Shown piece by piece: positions 23,301 through 34,917 of a stretch of DNA of 64,000 bases; the first letter of the stretch is position 1, and the number at the start of each line of letters is the position of its first letter. The notes beneath the pieces are model-generated. The model did not search any database. It saw only the letters and a program-made list of their open reading frames with translations, and was not told the origin of the DNA. Origin of the DNA: Chimonanthus salicifolius. Taxonomy: Eukaryota; Streptophyta; Magnoliopsida; Laurales; Calycanthaceae. The translations under genes and the position numbers were made by a program. The stretch spans positions 32,780,869-32,844,868 of the forward strand of contig CM023533.1 of assembly GCA_013350335.1 (NCBI GenBank), written 5' to 3'.

Positions 23301-23457
23301 CTGTGGATCATAGACTTGGATTGTAAGAAGGTATTATTAGGCCCACCTCTCTGTTCAAAGGATGTCTGAACTCTAGGAGTCTAGGGACATATGTGGGGAG
23401 ACTAGCAGAGGACCGAGTAAAACACTAAAACCACAAATTGAGCCAGACATAGACTCT
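20370..23457. other. Gene-free AT-rich intergenic DNA
   Basis: No gene is supported. The segment 20880-21010 has ATATCG/CGATAT motifs and may be a decayed relative of the MITE at 20229. A (TA)n run lies at about 22031-22047. CAATTC and GGCCC-rich pieces after 22480 look like old repeat debris. Confidence 0.5.
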
Positions 23458-23465
23458 GTTGGGTC

Positions 23466-23874
23466 TAGGGGTGCAACTTGGGCAGGTAGGACCCATTTTG
23501 GGCCTACCCGAGCTCTGCCCTAATTAACATTTAAGGAACCAAGTCTGGTCCCAGACCCGAGTTAACCCCCAAACCTCAGCCCGAACTTACTTTGTATATG
23601 TGGGTCCCGAGCCCAATGTCAAACGCAAAATGTATATGTGAGATAACTTGGGCTCAGTTTCTTTAGGCGTAAAAGGAATTTTTTTGCATTATTTTATAAA
23701 ATAAAAACTATATATTACACAAATGCAGCTAAAATCAGGCTTTTGGATCAAACTCAGGTTTTTATGTACTACGCCCGGGCCCTGCCGAATTCTAACTGGG
23801 CACAAAAAGAGCCCCCGAATTTTTTGGGTTTTCGATGTCAGTTCGGGTTAGGCCCAGCCCCATTTGCACCACTA
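23466..23874. mobile_element. hAT-type non-autonomous element (409 bp)
   Basis: The ends are TAGGGGTGCAA and, inverted, TAGTGGTGCAA, an 11-bp terminal repeat with one mismatch. Flanks GTTGGGTC (23458-23465) and GTTGGATT (23875-23882) look like an 8-bp target duplication with two changes. The interior is rich in GGGCCC/CCCGA words and lacks a gene. It resembles the element at 61073-61435 in layout. Confidence 0.65.
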
Positions 23875-23882
23875 GTTGGATT

Positions 23883-24784
23883 CAGATTGCTGCATCAAAT
23901 GTTTGGAAATTCATTTGCAGTCCTCTTTGAGCCATGGTTTTAAACTTTAACCAAAATAAAATCATGTAGTCTGATAGCTATGGGTTTGAGACATGAAGGT
24001 GTCAATAAAAGAAAGAGGATTAAAAATTCAGCTTGTTCCATTATCAAATCGACCGGTACATAACTGTTGGTGTATATCAGCCTAGCTGGAAATGACCACA
24101 TTCTCAATCTAAACCATTGTGGCCCAATTTTGTGGGCTCAAGTGAAGCTCTTACCCTTTTTCTCTCATCTTTCGTAAATGTTGGAAAGTGATTTCCTTTT
24201 TTTTTTGAAAAAAGGAAAATCATTCAAACCAAAACCACAAAACAAACAGAACAGAGAAGAAAAGAGTGTGTAAACATACATACAAGAGGAGACCAGTATT
24301 GGCCCAGTCAGAATCAGAATCAGAATCAAGGATTGGTTCCTTGATGAGGATACTCTTACCTTTTACTCTTCCAGGAAGCTCAGCAGGATTATGGACCCTT
24401 GATGGGCTTGGACCGCATTCCTTAATATGGACCGGAGCCTCGTGGACTGGCAAAAGGGGAACCCATCTATCAAAATCCTTGCTCACTAATTCCTCCTATT
24501 TATAGAGAGAATGATATACATATAGGGAAAGTAAATAAAGAGAAAATTCCTGAATGAGAAAATACAATATTTATTAAATCTAAATATATTCTAATGCCTG
24601 AATATATTGAGGCCATAGTAAACAAGCAAGATAATTCCTGGAGAATCACAGATTAGATCCCCATGTCCACCCACTGAACCCGAGCCAGAAGCAGCAATCC
24701 TTGATAGCTTGTTATAAACTTAACTCGAACTCCATTGTAAGGGCAAATCCTGGAGCAAATATAAATAGGCTACCATAGAGGGTT
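23883..24784. other. Gene-free intergenic DNA
   Basis: No coding region is supported. A T-run followed by GAAAAAAGGAAAATCATTC near 24200 resembles a LINE 3' end on the minus strand. AGAATC repeats occur at 24311-24328. Confidence 0.4.
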
Positions 24785-24969
24785 CGTGACGGTCAAGAAA
24801 CTCTCCTCATAAAGGGACATCTTGAATTTGATTCACGTTCAAACCCGTCTGGGCTACTCTCCATGGGGTTTCTCGACTTATCAGTGTGTGTGGATTAAGA
24901 GATTTACACATGATTATGAGATTAGTCTCGCCTCCAATATGAGGTGGAATATCCATATTACCAAAAAAA
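24785..24969 (+). mobile_element. SINE-like repeat
   Basis: A B-box-like ACGTTCAAACCC lies at about 24836. It is followed by GGATTAAGAGATTTACACATG, TGAGATTAGTCTCGCCTCCA and a short A-tail. The second half recurs on the minus strand near 25505-25580 and in part near 18325, which marks a dispersed family. The 5' end and target duplication are not resolved. Confidence 0.5.
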
Positions 24970-24979
24970 ATATGTAATC

Positions 24980-25107
24980 CAGAGAAACAAATCTCGGCTG
25001 AGATTTCAGATATCGACGATATATATCACTGATATCGGTCAATAAAGATAGTTTTAAAAAAAACAGGAGAGAGAAATTTCTCAACCGATATCTGAAATTT
25101 AAATCCG
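24980..25107. mobile_element. hAT-type MITE, related to 20229-20361
   Basis: The copy shares AAATCTCG, GATATCGACGATATATATCA, GATAGTTTTAAAAA, GAGAGAAATTTCTC and an AAATTTAAATCC end with the element at 20229-20361. Its outermost bases are mutated, and no clean 8-bp duplication remains. Confidence 0.7.
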
Positions 25108-26520
25108 TAAACAATTTAATAAAATGGATACTTCGATAGCATGAGTAATGTCTGACCAGCAATGGGTAAATTACTAAATTGGACACTTCACATATCCCAT
25201 TGGTAACGCAAGTTGAAACTTTAGCATTTCAATATAGGGCCAAAATCTGCTTTCATTTTTAACGTATTTATTAAATTTAAAGTGTCAACTCTCAAAAAGT
25301 GGTTGATGTGCATCAATAGGTCAACCTATTCAAATCCGAGTCCAACTGGATTAAAATTTAAAAAACAGGTAAAAAAATCTGAGTTAGGTGAGATGGGCAT
25401 ATAGAAAACGTTCATTAATATTCATAGTTAACCTAATCCAAACTAACCTTTGACCCATAGTCGATAATGATATGGTAAATACATCTTAAACACTTTCATG
25501 TTTTGGAGGTTTATCCCATATTAGGGATGAGATTAATCCTATGGGTATCACTATATCTCTTAATTCATACACTAGTTAAGTCTATAAGAATTAACATGTT
25601 GGAATTGAACGTGAATTAAACTCAAGACTCCACTTCATAAAACAGAGATCAACCTTTTGACGTTAAAAAGATCACACAAAGGATCCTTTTCTAGCATCCC
25701 TCCTCATCCACAAGATAATTAATGCCTTCCTTGATGAAATTTTGTGTTAGAGAAGGAGAATGGATGAATTTAAATTAAAAAAAAAAAAAAATTTCAAATT
25801 GGATTGTCTCGACTTAAGCTCAAATCCATCATCTCAAATTATATTTCTTTTTTAATATATGCATATTTTGTTTTTCTAATTCATGTTTTATGACAAAAAT
25901 CTCTCTTTCCCTATATTTTTAATTTTGATCATGTTTAGGTTATATTAACTGGTCAAAATTTATAAATGTGTCAGGCGAAATTGGCTGAAATTCAATCAAA
26001 ATTTTAATCGTATAAGCTCCTCTCCATCTTCTTTCTCACAACGACATTTGGGGCCAATTTTTATTTCTCAAATTGGATCGGTCCTATCATAGGTTCAAAA
26101 TCATACTCTCAAATTATTATTTTCTTTTTTAACATCTGATTTTATTTTATCAGATTTGATTTTTTTTTTTGTATGACTAGAATTCCTCTTTCTCTATATT
26201 TTATTTAATTTTTCTTATATAAAAAGATATGGACACCTAGACCCATTCTATGGTGTTTTGAGCCTCTAAAGCCCATTAATTGAAGTATATTTGTTGCATG
26301 AACGCCACATGGAAGAATTTCTATATCAGCAGCCAAGTCATTTCCTTGTTGGATATCACAAGAGATGCCACGTGGCAAGGAATCTTGCAAAGATTGGGCA
26401 CCTGGTGCATGTTGGGCCACTAGAATGGAAATGGAAAGCATGGAAATAGAATTTGTTTTTTCCTTGGGCGTGTGGAAGCTTTTTGGAGAGACTTGGGGCA
26501 GGGGTAAAAAATTCTGATTT
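25108..26520. other. Gene-free AT-rich DNA
   Basis: No gene is seen. A minus-strand piece of the repeat at 24785 lies at about 25505-25580. Two GGATTG/GGATCGG.. stretches (25800 and 26070) share AGGTTC/AAATCCATCATCTC-like words and may be a diverged duplication. Confidence 0.4.
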
Positions 26521-26524
26521 ATGA

Positions 26525-26635
26525 AGATATCGGTGCCTCGGCCGATCTCTCTCTTAATTTTTTTTTTTTTTTTTAAATCTCAGTATATATTGGTTGATAT
26601 CTGCTAGATCTTGATTATATCGGCTGATATCCTAG
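26525..26635. mobile_element. Decayed ATATCGG-palindrome MITE
   Basis: GATATCGGTGCCTCGGCCGATCTCTCTC, split by a T-run, is followed by TTGGTTGATATCTG and TATATCGGCTGATATCCT. The palindromes and CTCTCTCTT block link it to the MITE family at 20229, 24980 and 31580. Ends are not defined. Confidence 0.5.
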
Positions 26636-26639
26636 GTGA

Positions 26640-27741
26640 AAAATTAAAATATAAAATATTACAATCATAATTGTGACATGGAACAATCTTAACCCTTGAT
26701 CCAAATTATTTTTGATTTGAAGCTCCCCAAGACTTGGCTTGTGGACTTATAAGGATAGCAAGTTTTATTTTTCTTATTATTTATTTTCCTACGATTTAAT
26801 GGTTTTCAAGCCTATAAATACCCATACATGACCATTGTGTCGTAGATAATTGAGTTGAATGAAATTTGAAGCTTGAAGCTTTGGTTAATCTCTCTTAGTG
26901 AAGTGAGTTCTAGTTTGGTTCTTTTGAATTTTAGTTTGTTTTTGTGTTTAAATTAATTTTTATCTTATGTTATTGTGTTTAATTTACATGGTGAATTTAA
27001 ATTTCAGGTCTTGCATTGACCAATTCTAGATTAAAATTGAATTTCACAATCAATTTGGTTCATGAGAAGGTTCATTGGATACCAATTGACTTAGTGCCAG
27101 ATTTGATTTCATAGATGCATTGGTTGTTGTTTTGCTTCTAATTTTGAGGAGTTGATTAATTGCATTGAACCTTGCATTCAAAATTACAATTCCATGTTCA
27201 TTTTGATTTCAATGAAATACCAAATTTCATTGGGAATTTTATTCAATTAAAATTATCCTAGTGAAAGTAGAGATACCTTTCTTTTTCCTGAGAGTAATTG
27301 AGAGAAATTAAGAGCTGGATTAGGATTGTTGTTGAAGTCCTTGATTTGGATCTGATGGTTCAAATTTAAAATTTCATCTTAAGTTGGTGGTTTAGAAAGT
27401 GTGTGGGATTTCGAATTTGGATTGTGAGATTTTTTGCAGATACAATCTCAGTCGTCATCATCATATAGCATGATAGTTTGTTATATAAGAAGATATGAAT
27501 GAGCGAATGTAAAGATTCAGTGAAGACTTAGATAAAATATATAATTTCACGCGTTCTCTAAACTTTGGAGCTTTTGACGTATTAACTAGTTACTTAACAC
27601 TATCTTATTCAAATATGATATGCTTCAAATGAAATGGAGGATTAAAGTTTCTTCTAATCTAATTCACTTTTTTAATATGTTAAACTATATATGACATGCG
27701 TATTTGTCAATATGTCATGAAAGTTTTAGATCGGAAGTACA
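26640..27741 (+). other. Gene-free; possible LTR-derived sequence with TATA motif
   Basis: CCTATAAATACCCATACATG at about 26811 followed by a T-rich leader looks like an LTR or promoter core. No coding region follows and no TG...CA ends with duplication were found, so the LTR reading is weak. Confidence 0.3.
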
Positions 27742-27915
27742 TTAAAAACTCTATAAAGTAATACAGTTGGGACTAGGTGTAAATATTACATTAAGGAGAT
27801 TATTACATTAAAGAGGCTATTTTCTTTCTAAAGTAATGCAGTTCAAACCGGCTATCGACACTATTTTAGACGGGTTATAACTTTATAGAATACTACATTA
27901 TAGAGGTTTTACTAT
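27742..27915. mobile_element. MITE with CTCTATAA terminal inverted repeats
   Basis: The 5' end TTAAAAACTCTATAAAGTAA pairs with the 3' end TACATTATAGAGGTTTTACT. Internal ATTACATTAA..AGG repeats and a central GACTAGGTG..CGGGTTATAA segment complete a 170-bp element with no gene. The CTCTATAA(A/T) termini are common in plant MITEs. The target duplication is not resolved. Confidence 0.65.
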
Positions 27916-29612
27916 ATTTGATAACTATTTTACATTCTCTCTGTAAATTAGTATTAAATGATGAAAATATTTATTTTGAATATCATGCCAACCTTTAGGT
28001 TTTTATCCTCTATCTTTATGGATTTGTCTATTTTTATTACTTTTCTTTTGAAATAAAAGCACAATAGAATATTTTGCTGTCAAGACAAATTGAAATGACA
28101 TTCAGAAAAGGTGATAGAGGGCCCAGTGATAAATTGGAATTTGGTCAGCCTAATTTTGTAATTTACAAATGTAATTGTGTTTTAATGACCACATTATTCT
28201 GAGATCTTCAATGCAAATTGCAATAAAATACAAGCAAAGATTGATAGTTACACATTTTTATTAATGCATAAGATACTCAACTTTATGCATTGGTTCCCAT
28301 TGGATGTTTTGTCTTGTCTCCACACATAACTGCAGTCTTGACATTGTTTCAAGGCAATAAAACATACCAAACACATGGGCATATGGAATATAATATGCTT
28401 AATTGAATATATAATTAACCACAACTTGTTAATAACAAATCTCAGTTTATGATTTCATATGGACATTGCATTTAATTAGTGACTGTCTTATAGATAAATC
28501 CAAATTCTAATTCTACTTTATTGAATTTGATTATTTTTTTATAAATTATAGCATTCATTTGAGGAATGTAGCAAGTATAGAATTGGAATTGTCAAATGGA
28601 TGGGACAAACACCAATCCGGTCCTACGGGTCGATGTCGTCCAACGATTCTCTAATCTTTCGACATCTCCTTCAAAAATGAATATGACGACGACATGGACG
28701 GCTCTAACTATTTCGCGTATGGATATAACTAGCTTTTTAACTTGCCAAATGTTCTTTGGGATTGAAAATGCAAGCACATGGATAATTATACTGATTTTTA
28801 TTTAAGAGTTAAATTGTTTCAAAATTTTATCTTCATCATGTTTAAATAGAGAGCATAATATTTAAAAATTATAATTATAATTAAATACATAAGAAGGAGG
28901 ATAAGCATCATTTTATGGTTTCTATTTTCTGTGTTTAGGCAATTGATGATAAATGTAGATATCATATCTCAAGGGCTTACTAATTTTCAAACAATTGCAA
29001 ATGATTAGTTGTTTTAAAGCTTTTATCCATTTGATCCTTGGAACCCTAAATGTTTTTTAATGATTTAGTACCAAGTTTGAGTTATTTGAAATGAACATAG
29101 TTGGAATTTTTATTATAGAGCAGATTGCATTCTCAAGTCACTCTGCTTTTGAGTTTGTATTTTGTTTTCACGATTTGGAGCTTTAGATTTATCTCGGCTC
29201 TATGTTGTGCTATGTTTTTTTTTTAATCTAAATTATCATCATCGCTGTCATTTAATTTTGGAATTTGTAGGAGTAAAAAGAAAAATATTAAAAATCAGAG
29301 AAAAAATATTTTTCTTATATAAATCAAATTTTAAAAATGATTAATTCAATCACCTTTCCCAATTTAAATTTCTAATCCTTTTTTCTTTTTTTCTTTTTTA
29401 TTTTACGTGTGGAAAACCCAACGTAAAACCCCCATAAATGATACCCACTGCCCTTAGGGTACACCCAATTAATTACTTGGTGTTTAAGATACCCAGCCCC
29501 TATTCATCTTCCTAGATATTTACTTCATTCCTAAGGCCTATCACCCAAGATTGGTTTTGCTTGCTAAATCTCTTGATCTTAAAATATTCCTCCACAACTT
29601 TGAGTCCCCTTG
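27916..29612. other. Gene-free AT-rich DNA
   Basis: I see no supported gene. The pair of overlapping 60-codon frames near 28592-28805 lacks any motif. Confidence 0.5.
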
Positions 29613-29625
29613 TTCTCTTTTATAT

Positions 29626-29802
29626 ATATATTTTTTTATGACGGAGGGGAACCTTGACTACAGTCCTACTAAATCTCCTCCTTCGGGTGACGTCCCACGT
29701 ACTTACACGATAACCACCGGATTATGCCATAGGGACTCGAACTTGCACCATCTTACTTTCTGAGATGGAATGTTATGAGCTGATCTACCCTGTAAAATCT
29801 TA
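29626..29802 (-). mobile_element. tRNA-derived SINE (minus strand) with target duplication
   Basis: The minus strand reads a B-box-like GCAAGTTCGAGTCCCTATGG, and the T-run at 29629-29638 is its A-tail. TTCTCTTTTATAT flanks it at 29613-29625 and 29803-29815 as a 13-bp target duplication. A second copy of the same family lies at 49006-49174. Confidence 0.85.
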
Positions 29803-29815
29803 TTCTCTTTTATAT

Positions 29816-30186
29816 CGAAGAAATGTTCTCATTTTGCTTTGTAATTGGGTCTACCAAACATCATGCTGAGTGTCTAGGTTAGGCTTATTGGGAATAGCTC
29901 TATTTTGATTTTTTAAATCTTTGATCCTCACACCAACTTCACATCTTAGGCCTCCTGGTCTCCTTTATGATTTGAGATTCAATCCTATTCTTTCATCAGA
30001 TTCTTCCAAAGGAAATTTCTCTAAATGTTAGCTTCATTCGCTAGTTTTTCAGTTAATAATCATTCATTAGCCAAAACTAGATAAAAATATTAGAGCAAAT
30101 TGAAATAAAACCCCTTTTCCTCCAAAAGAAATTGTATTAGAATCCCATCCGATATATTTTTAGTCATTTTCACAATTATGATCTTT
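29816..30186. other. Gene-free DNA
   Basis: Nothing is supported in this stretch. Confidence 0.5.
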
Positions 30187-30191
30187 GAACT

Positions 30192-30597
30192 TGTTGGGGA
30201 ATTGGACCCACATCCACACAATCAATCACAGATTACAAGCGCGCACACACAAGAAGGATACAAGATATACGTGATTCGGAAATGCCGCCTACGTTTACGG
30301 AAGAGTGTAGATTTTATCCATAGACAAGGAATATAAGATACAAGTTTACACTCTCAGAAACCCCTGATCTAAAATCTCTCAATATCTTCCCTTCCCTCAT
30401 ACCTCTCTATATCTTCCTCACTACATCTCTCTCTCCTCTCCTCACATTGGAGCTTCCTTCTGGGATCCCCTTTTAGCTCAGTCCAAAGAAAACCCTATAG
30501 AAAAAGACATTATATACTGTGGCATACAACAGACTAGGCCCACTAAGCCCAACTAACAATTCAGACCCAAAAGGATTTTGAGTCATAAAATCCAACA
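30192..30597 (-). mobile_element. Solo LTR (406 bp) with GAACT duplication
   Basis: The ends TGTTGGGGAATT and ..AAAATCCAACA form TGTTGG/CCAACA inverted termini. A perfect 5-bp duplication GAACT flanks the element (30187-30191 and 30598-30602). A TATA-like ACAGTATATAATGTC on the minus strand near 30515 suggests minus orientation. No internal region is attached. A Copia-type origin is plausible from the TGTTGG ends and size. Confidence 0.85.
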
Positions 30598-30969
30598 GAA
30601 CTTTCATAAGTCTTCTTGATAAGACTTAGATTGACCCCTAGAAAAGTAAAACCATGAACCTTAGTTCTTTATCTCGAGGATTCCCATATTTTCTAGCTAC
30701 ATTGGGTCAGTATTAGCAGAGAAAATGATACAGAATTTATCAAGGTTTATTTTTTGTCCTACTTCTTCAAAAGTCTTAGCAGAGGCATTTAGTTAATTTA
30801 AAATTAGCTCTAAAAAAAGGTAACGTAGTTGACAAATTAAAGAATGCATAATTTACTCCCTCAACATAAACACGTACCATCAAGCTCACCTTTTTATGTA
30901 GTTTCCTTGATTCTCCATACCAAGGCTCAAGTCATTATTGTGTATAGGTCTGGGATAAAAATATCTGTT

Positions 30970-31560
30970 GGCCGATATTATTTGTTATAAAATAATATGA
31001 AAAAAATAATCAGCACAATAATTAAGTCAAACACACTACAATAAATAGGGCACCAAGATTTACCTGACTAAGTAAAAATCTGCCTCCATCTATAGAGCGT
31101 GAATTCTCTATAAGAGAAATGAGAGAATAACTGTACAAGACATGCAATAAATCACTTGGATTTAAATTCCAAACTTAAATTCCAAAACCCTTGTACACTC
31201 CTCTCCTCTTGCACTCTTAATCCCAAAAGAATTAACTCTTCTTCTTACCGCACACTTCTCTCTTCGTGTACTTCCTTTAGTGGCGGCTTTCTCTAAGTTG
31301 TTACTCACACAGATTTATTCAATAACACAAAAAGACTTGCACCGATCCCAATCTTCTTGCAATGTCACATGATGAGTGGCCTGAATCCCACTCTCGTTGA
31401 GTGCAAGAGGAGACCCATGCAATAGACACCCACCATTTAGAAGTCTCCACAATGTATATTTATCCCAACATTCACCACTGTCAAAAGGGCGAGACCTCTT
31501 GCATGTAAGACCATGTGTGGACGTCACAGAGACTTCACGTTGGAATCTCTAGTCTTCCTT
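30970..31560 (-). mobile_element. LTR-like retroelement remnant (minus strand)
   Basis: On the minus strand a TGTTGGGATAAATATACATT start near 31474 leads through a GCATGGGTCTCCTCTTGCAC block to an AT-rich end near 30970-30985. Motif order and size fit an LTR. Bases 31475-31560 may be adjoining internal sequence. No target duplication was found. Confidence 0.5.
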
Positions 31561-31579
31561 CTCTTAACCCAGCTTCATA

Positions 31580-31725
31580 CGGATTTAAATATCGGTCAAG
31601 AAATTTTTCTCTTCTATTTCTTTTTTAAAACTACATTTATCGATTGACATCGATAATATATATCATTGATATATATCGGATATCGGTCAATATCTTAAAT
31701 CTCGGTATATATATATTATATAGAT
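31580..31725 (-). mobile_element. hAT-type MITE, family of 20229 (inverted orientation)
   Basis: It starts CGGATTTAAATATCGGTCAA, continues GAAATTTTTCTCTTC, TTTTTTAAAACTACATTTAT and ATATATATCATTGATATATA, and ends near AAATCTCGGTATA. This is the reverse orientation of the copies at 20229 and 24980. Ends are decayed. Confidence 0.65.
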
Positions 31726-32985
31726 CTGTTTCCTTGGATATATCTACCGATATTTTTTGATATTTTAAATATCGACCAATATTTTACATAATTTATCAGA
31801 GGAAATATCTTCGAGATATGATTAGGTCAATAATATTCACATTCTCCTCTTATTTACTCCCTTTTCATTGGCTAGTCATTCTAGACTTTTCCATTAGATT
31901 GATTGGTAGGTAAAACAAAGGGAATGGAATGGAGAACACTAACGTGTGCCACTTAAAAGATGTCATAGTTAGAATAACGAAATGATAATGGTTAACATAT
32001 ATTTTCTCTGTCCAATTTTAATTGTCTCATTTGAAATATTTGTATTTTTTAAAAAACTCTCTATATAAGGCTAACACTCTATGTGATCTCATTTATGTTC
32101 AACACACTTTGTGCTACTTCAATGTAAATAAGACAATTATTTTGGAACAATTTTAAAATCCATAGAAGACAACTAAATTGAGACAGAGGGAGTAAATTTT
32201 TTTCACAAAATTCTCAAATATTTTTTTTAATGAAAAGGATGGAATAAGTTTTTAAATATCTATTACTACACTAATGCCATGTTGGTAATCTCATTCTTTG
32301 AATAGAATAAGTTACTAAACAAACCCTTTGACTTAATATCTTAATTTAAAATTTAAGAGTTAAAATAAAAATACTATCATTTTCATATTCAAAATTACAA
32401 TATATTTCCTGTGTTTGATTGTAGTATCATATAATTTGAATTTAGTAGTGCAATCAAATATCTATCTAATTGAATATTCCACAGTGCATATAATGCATAA
32501 TAGTTATTACATACCTAAATATGAGATCCATCAAATGAAAAGCGATGAAATTATAGAAACATTCTTTCTTTTAATGTGTAATTTATTAAAAATAATTGTA
32601 ATTAAATTTATATTTTTATATTCTCTTAAACTTGATAGAATTAAATTATTTTTGTAATTTTAAAAATTTAAAATTTGACTTTATTATCTAATTAAAATAA
32701 TTATTATTGAACCTCGTAATTAAATAAATTATTTTCAATCAAAACTGTCACAGTTCTATTATAAAAGAATGGCGACGAAGATCACCAAAACGGAACGCAA
32801 ATGACGTGTCTGCCCATACCTCAGCTTCCCAAGAGAGAGAGAGAGATCTGACACTAAACGGTGACGTCCGTTAATCCGTTTTTACCGTTAGACGCGCCTT
32901 TTCCATATCTGCGTAGCTCAGTTAACTTTCACCTTTTCTTCTCTCCTGCCAAAATAATAAGAAGAAAGCCCAAAAAAGACCCAAA
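31726..32985. other. Intergenic AT-rich DNA and kinase promoter region
   Basis: No gene is supported. The last 250 bp become more GC-rich and should hold the kinase promoter, with AGAGAGAGAGAGA at about 32834-32846. Confidence 0.5.
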
Positions 32986-32989
32986 TCCA

Positions 32990-32996
32990 TATAAAA
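32990..32996 (+). promoter_or_regulatory. Probable TATA box of the receptor-kinase gene
   Basis: CCATATAAAATCACG lies about 290 bp upstream of the first coding ATG. A start site near 33020 would give a leader of about 260 nt with short upstream ORFs. Confidence 0.45.
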
Positions 32997-33015
32997 TCAC
33001 GATTTTCCAACCGCG

Positions 33016-33084
33016 ATGAATTCGCCCTCAGAACCTGAAAACGGCAAATCCATGGTCTCTAAATCACTTCTCTATCATTTCTAG
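33016..33084 (+). CDS. Upstream ORF 1 in the kinase leader (22 codons)
   Basis: The frame ATG AAT TCG ... TTC TAG encodes 22 residues and ends well before the main ATG at 33283. If the transcript starts upstream of 33016, it could reduce translation of the main frame. If transcription starts near 33020 it is not included, so its relevance depends on the true start site. Confidence 0.35.
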   Translation: MNSPSEPENGKSMVSKSLLYHF

Positions 33085-33193
33085 CCGTTCTTTCTCTTAG
33101 TCAGCTCTTCCAACGGCCCAGATTCGTTCCATTTATCTGCTGCTCATCTTCATCAGCTGCTTGTGCTGCCGCTGCTGCTGCTTTCAGTATTAG

Positions 33194-33267
33194 ATGTTGA
33201 AGTTGCTATGATCTCCTTTCTCGTCCCGACGGTCCCATCTTATCCACTTGTTTCTGAATCTTCGTAG
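33194..33267 (+). CDS. Upstream ORFs 2 and 3, overlapping ATGA
   Basis: ORF 2 (33194-33211, five codons) ends in TGA that overlaps the ATG of ORF 3 (33208-33267, 19 codons). Both lie in the inferred 5' leader and stop 15 bp before the main ATG. Such leaders are often translationally repressive; here that is inference. Confidence 0.35.
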
Positions 33268-33282
33268 ATCTGAACGTTGGAG

Positions 33283-33325
33283 ATGTCGTATTTCTCATCT
33301 GGGTTTTCCATATATTCCCAAAAAG
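33283..33325 (+). CDS. Kinase exon 1 (start codon)
   Basis: ATG at 33283 opens a 14-codon stretch (MSYFSSGFSIYSQK) ending at donor G/GTGCTT. Joined to exon 2 in phase 1 it reads in frame into a hydrophobic segment, which supports this start. Three upstream ORFs precede it. Confidence 0.6.
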
Positions 33326-34917
33326 GTGCTTGCTCTCTTTTTCTTTAAATTTCTGGATTTTCATTTTGATTTGTGTTTCTCATTTGGTTTTGATTCCCAT
33401 CGGGAAATTTGAGTCTTTTTTTTTTTTTAATTTGACTTCAGAAATCTTCATCTGGGTTTCGATTTTCTGTCTAGAAAGTTGCCTTTTTATTAGTTTCTGG
33501 TTTTTGGTATTTCTCTTATGGGTTTTTTAATTTGTGCCCTGAAAAATATTCTTTTTTATTTCTGGCTTTTGGGTTTGATTTCGAGATATTTCATTTGGGT
33601 TTTCATTTCTGCCAAAACGTCGCTCTCTTTTTGTCATTTCTACTTTTCTATTTTGATTAAGGTATTTCTACTTTGAGTTTGTTTGTTTTTTATCTGGCTA
33701 GCTTGGTGCATTCATTCATGAAGTACTAGATGCTGATTTTGAATTTCTTGTGTTAATATTGGATTTCCTCCAAAAAAAGTTGCTTGTCTTTTTTGATAAT
33801 TTATGAGCTTTAACTTTTCTTTTCGGTATTTTTCATATATATTTTTTATTTCTGCCGAAAAGATGCATCTGTTTTTTTCTTTTTATTCTAGAGTTTCATT
33901 TTGATTTTGGTATTCTTGTATGGTTTTTCGATTCCTGATTTTGTTTTAAACAAGGTGCTCTCCATTTTCATTTTGTAATTTCTAGTTTTTTATTTTGATG
34001 TTTCAGTGATTATTCTCTTAAGCTAGCATATCGCTTTCTTTGATTTGTCTATGCTCTTTTCTCGGTATTATTTTTTAGTTTTCATTTGTTGTGCCTTGCT
34101 ATGGAGTGAGATCCATGTCACTTGTTTTGAAGGGTGCGTTTCGATAAGACCTTTAAATTGCAATTTGTCAATGTAACAGTGTTTTGTACTGTTTATTGGT
34201 GGGGTGGCCGTCCAAATTTGGTGGTAGCATACTTTAACATTCAGGTTCTATTTGGATGGAAAACCACACCAAGTCGGGTTCTGAATCACCTGTTGAAAAT
34301 CCTATCCATTTTCACCTAAAGCAGGTTATTTAATCACCCAGACCCTGGTGAAAACATTTTCTCCTAATTTTTAACAGATTGGAAACTGATTGATCTCTTT
34401 GCGGAATAGCTTGGTGATTCTCCTGAATGAATATTCACACATGCAAACAAACCTTCAGCTTATGGAAAGCAGAAACATGTTGGAACAGAGTATTTGAATA
34501 TTGAAATTGACAGAAGGAAAAACCTAATTTTAATCTGCATTATGATAAATGCAACATAGTCATCCCATGGATTTATGGTATCAAGTGACTGGAGAAGATC
34601 AGATGCTTTTTCACTCCAATTGGCAACGCACCATAAACATGACCATTTACAGAATCTTGATTCACAATGGAATATGGGGGAAACTGTAACTGCATAATGT
34701 GATTCCTGGTAGCCTTGTACAAAATACAAAAAAAGTAAATAAGCATCCATTACTGCCAAAATATTGGGTTCGTCCTTTATTTGCAATTTGGATTACTGCA
34801 TCTGTGTCCTCAGTTACTTGCCATGTATCCATTCTTTAATATTACCTAGTATGTAATATTCGTTATTAGGTTTCTAGGTATTTATATTGACATTTGTTTG
34901 ATATTTTGAATTTGCAG
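33326..34917 (+). other. Kinase intron 1
   Basis: The intron is 1.6 kb long and T-rich, a usual first-intron composition. No gene or defined transposon is seen in it. Confidence 0.6.
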
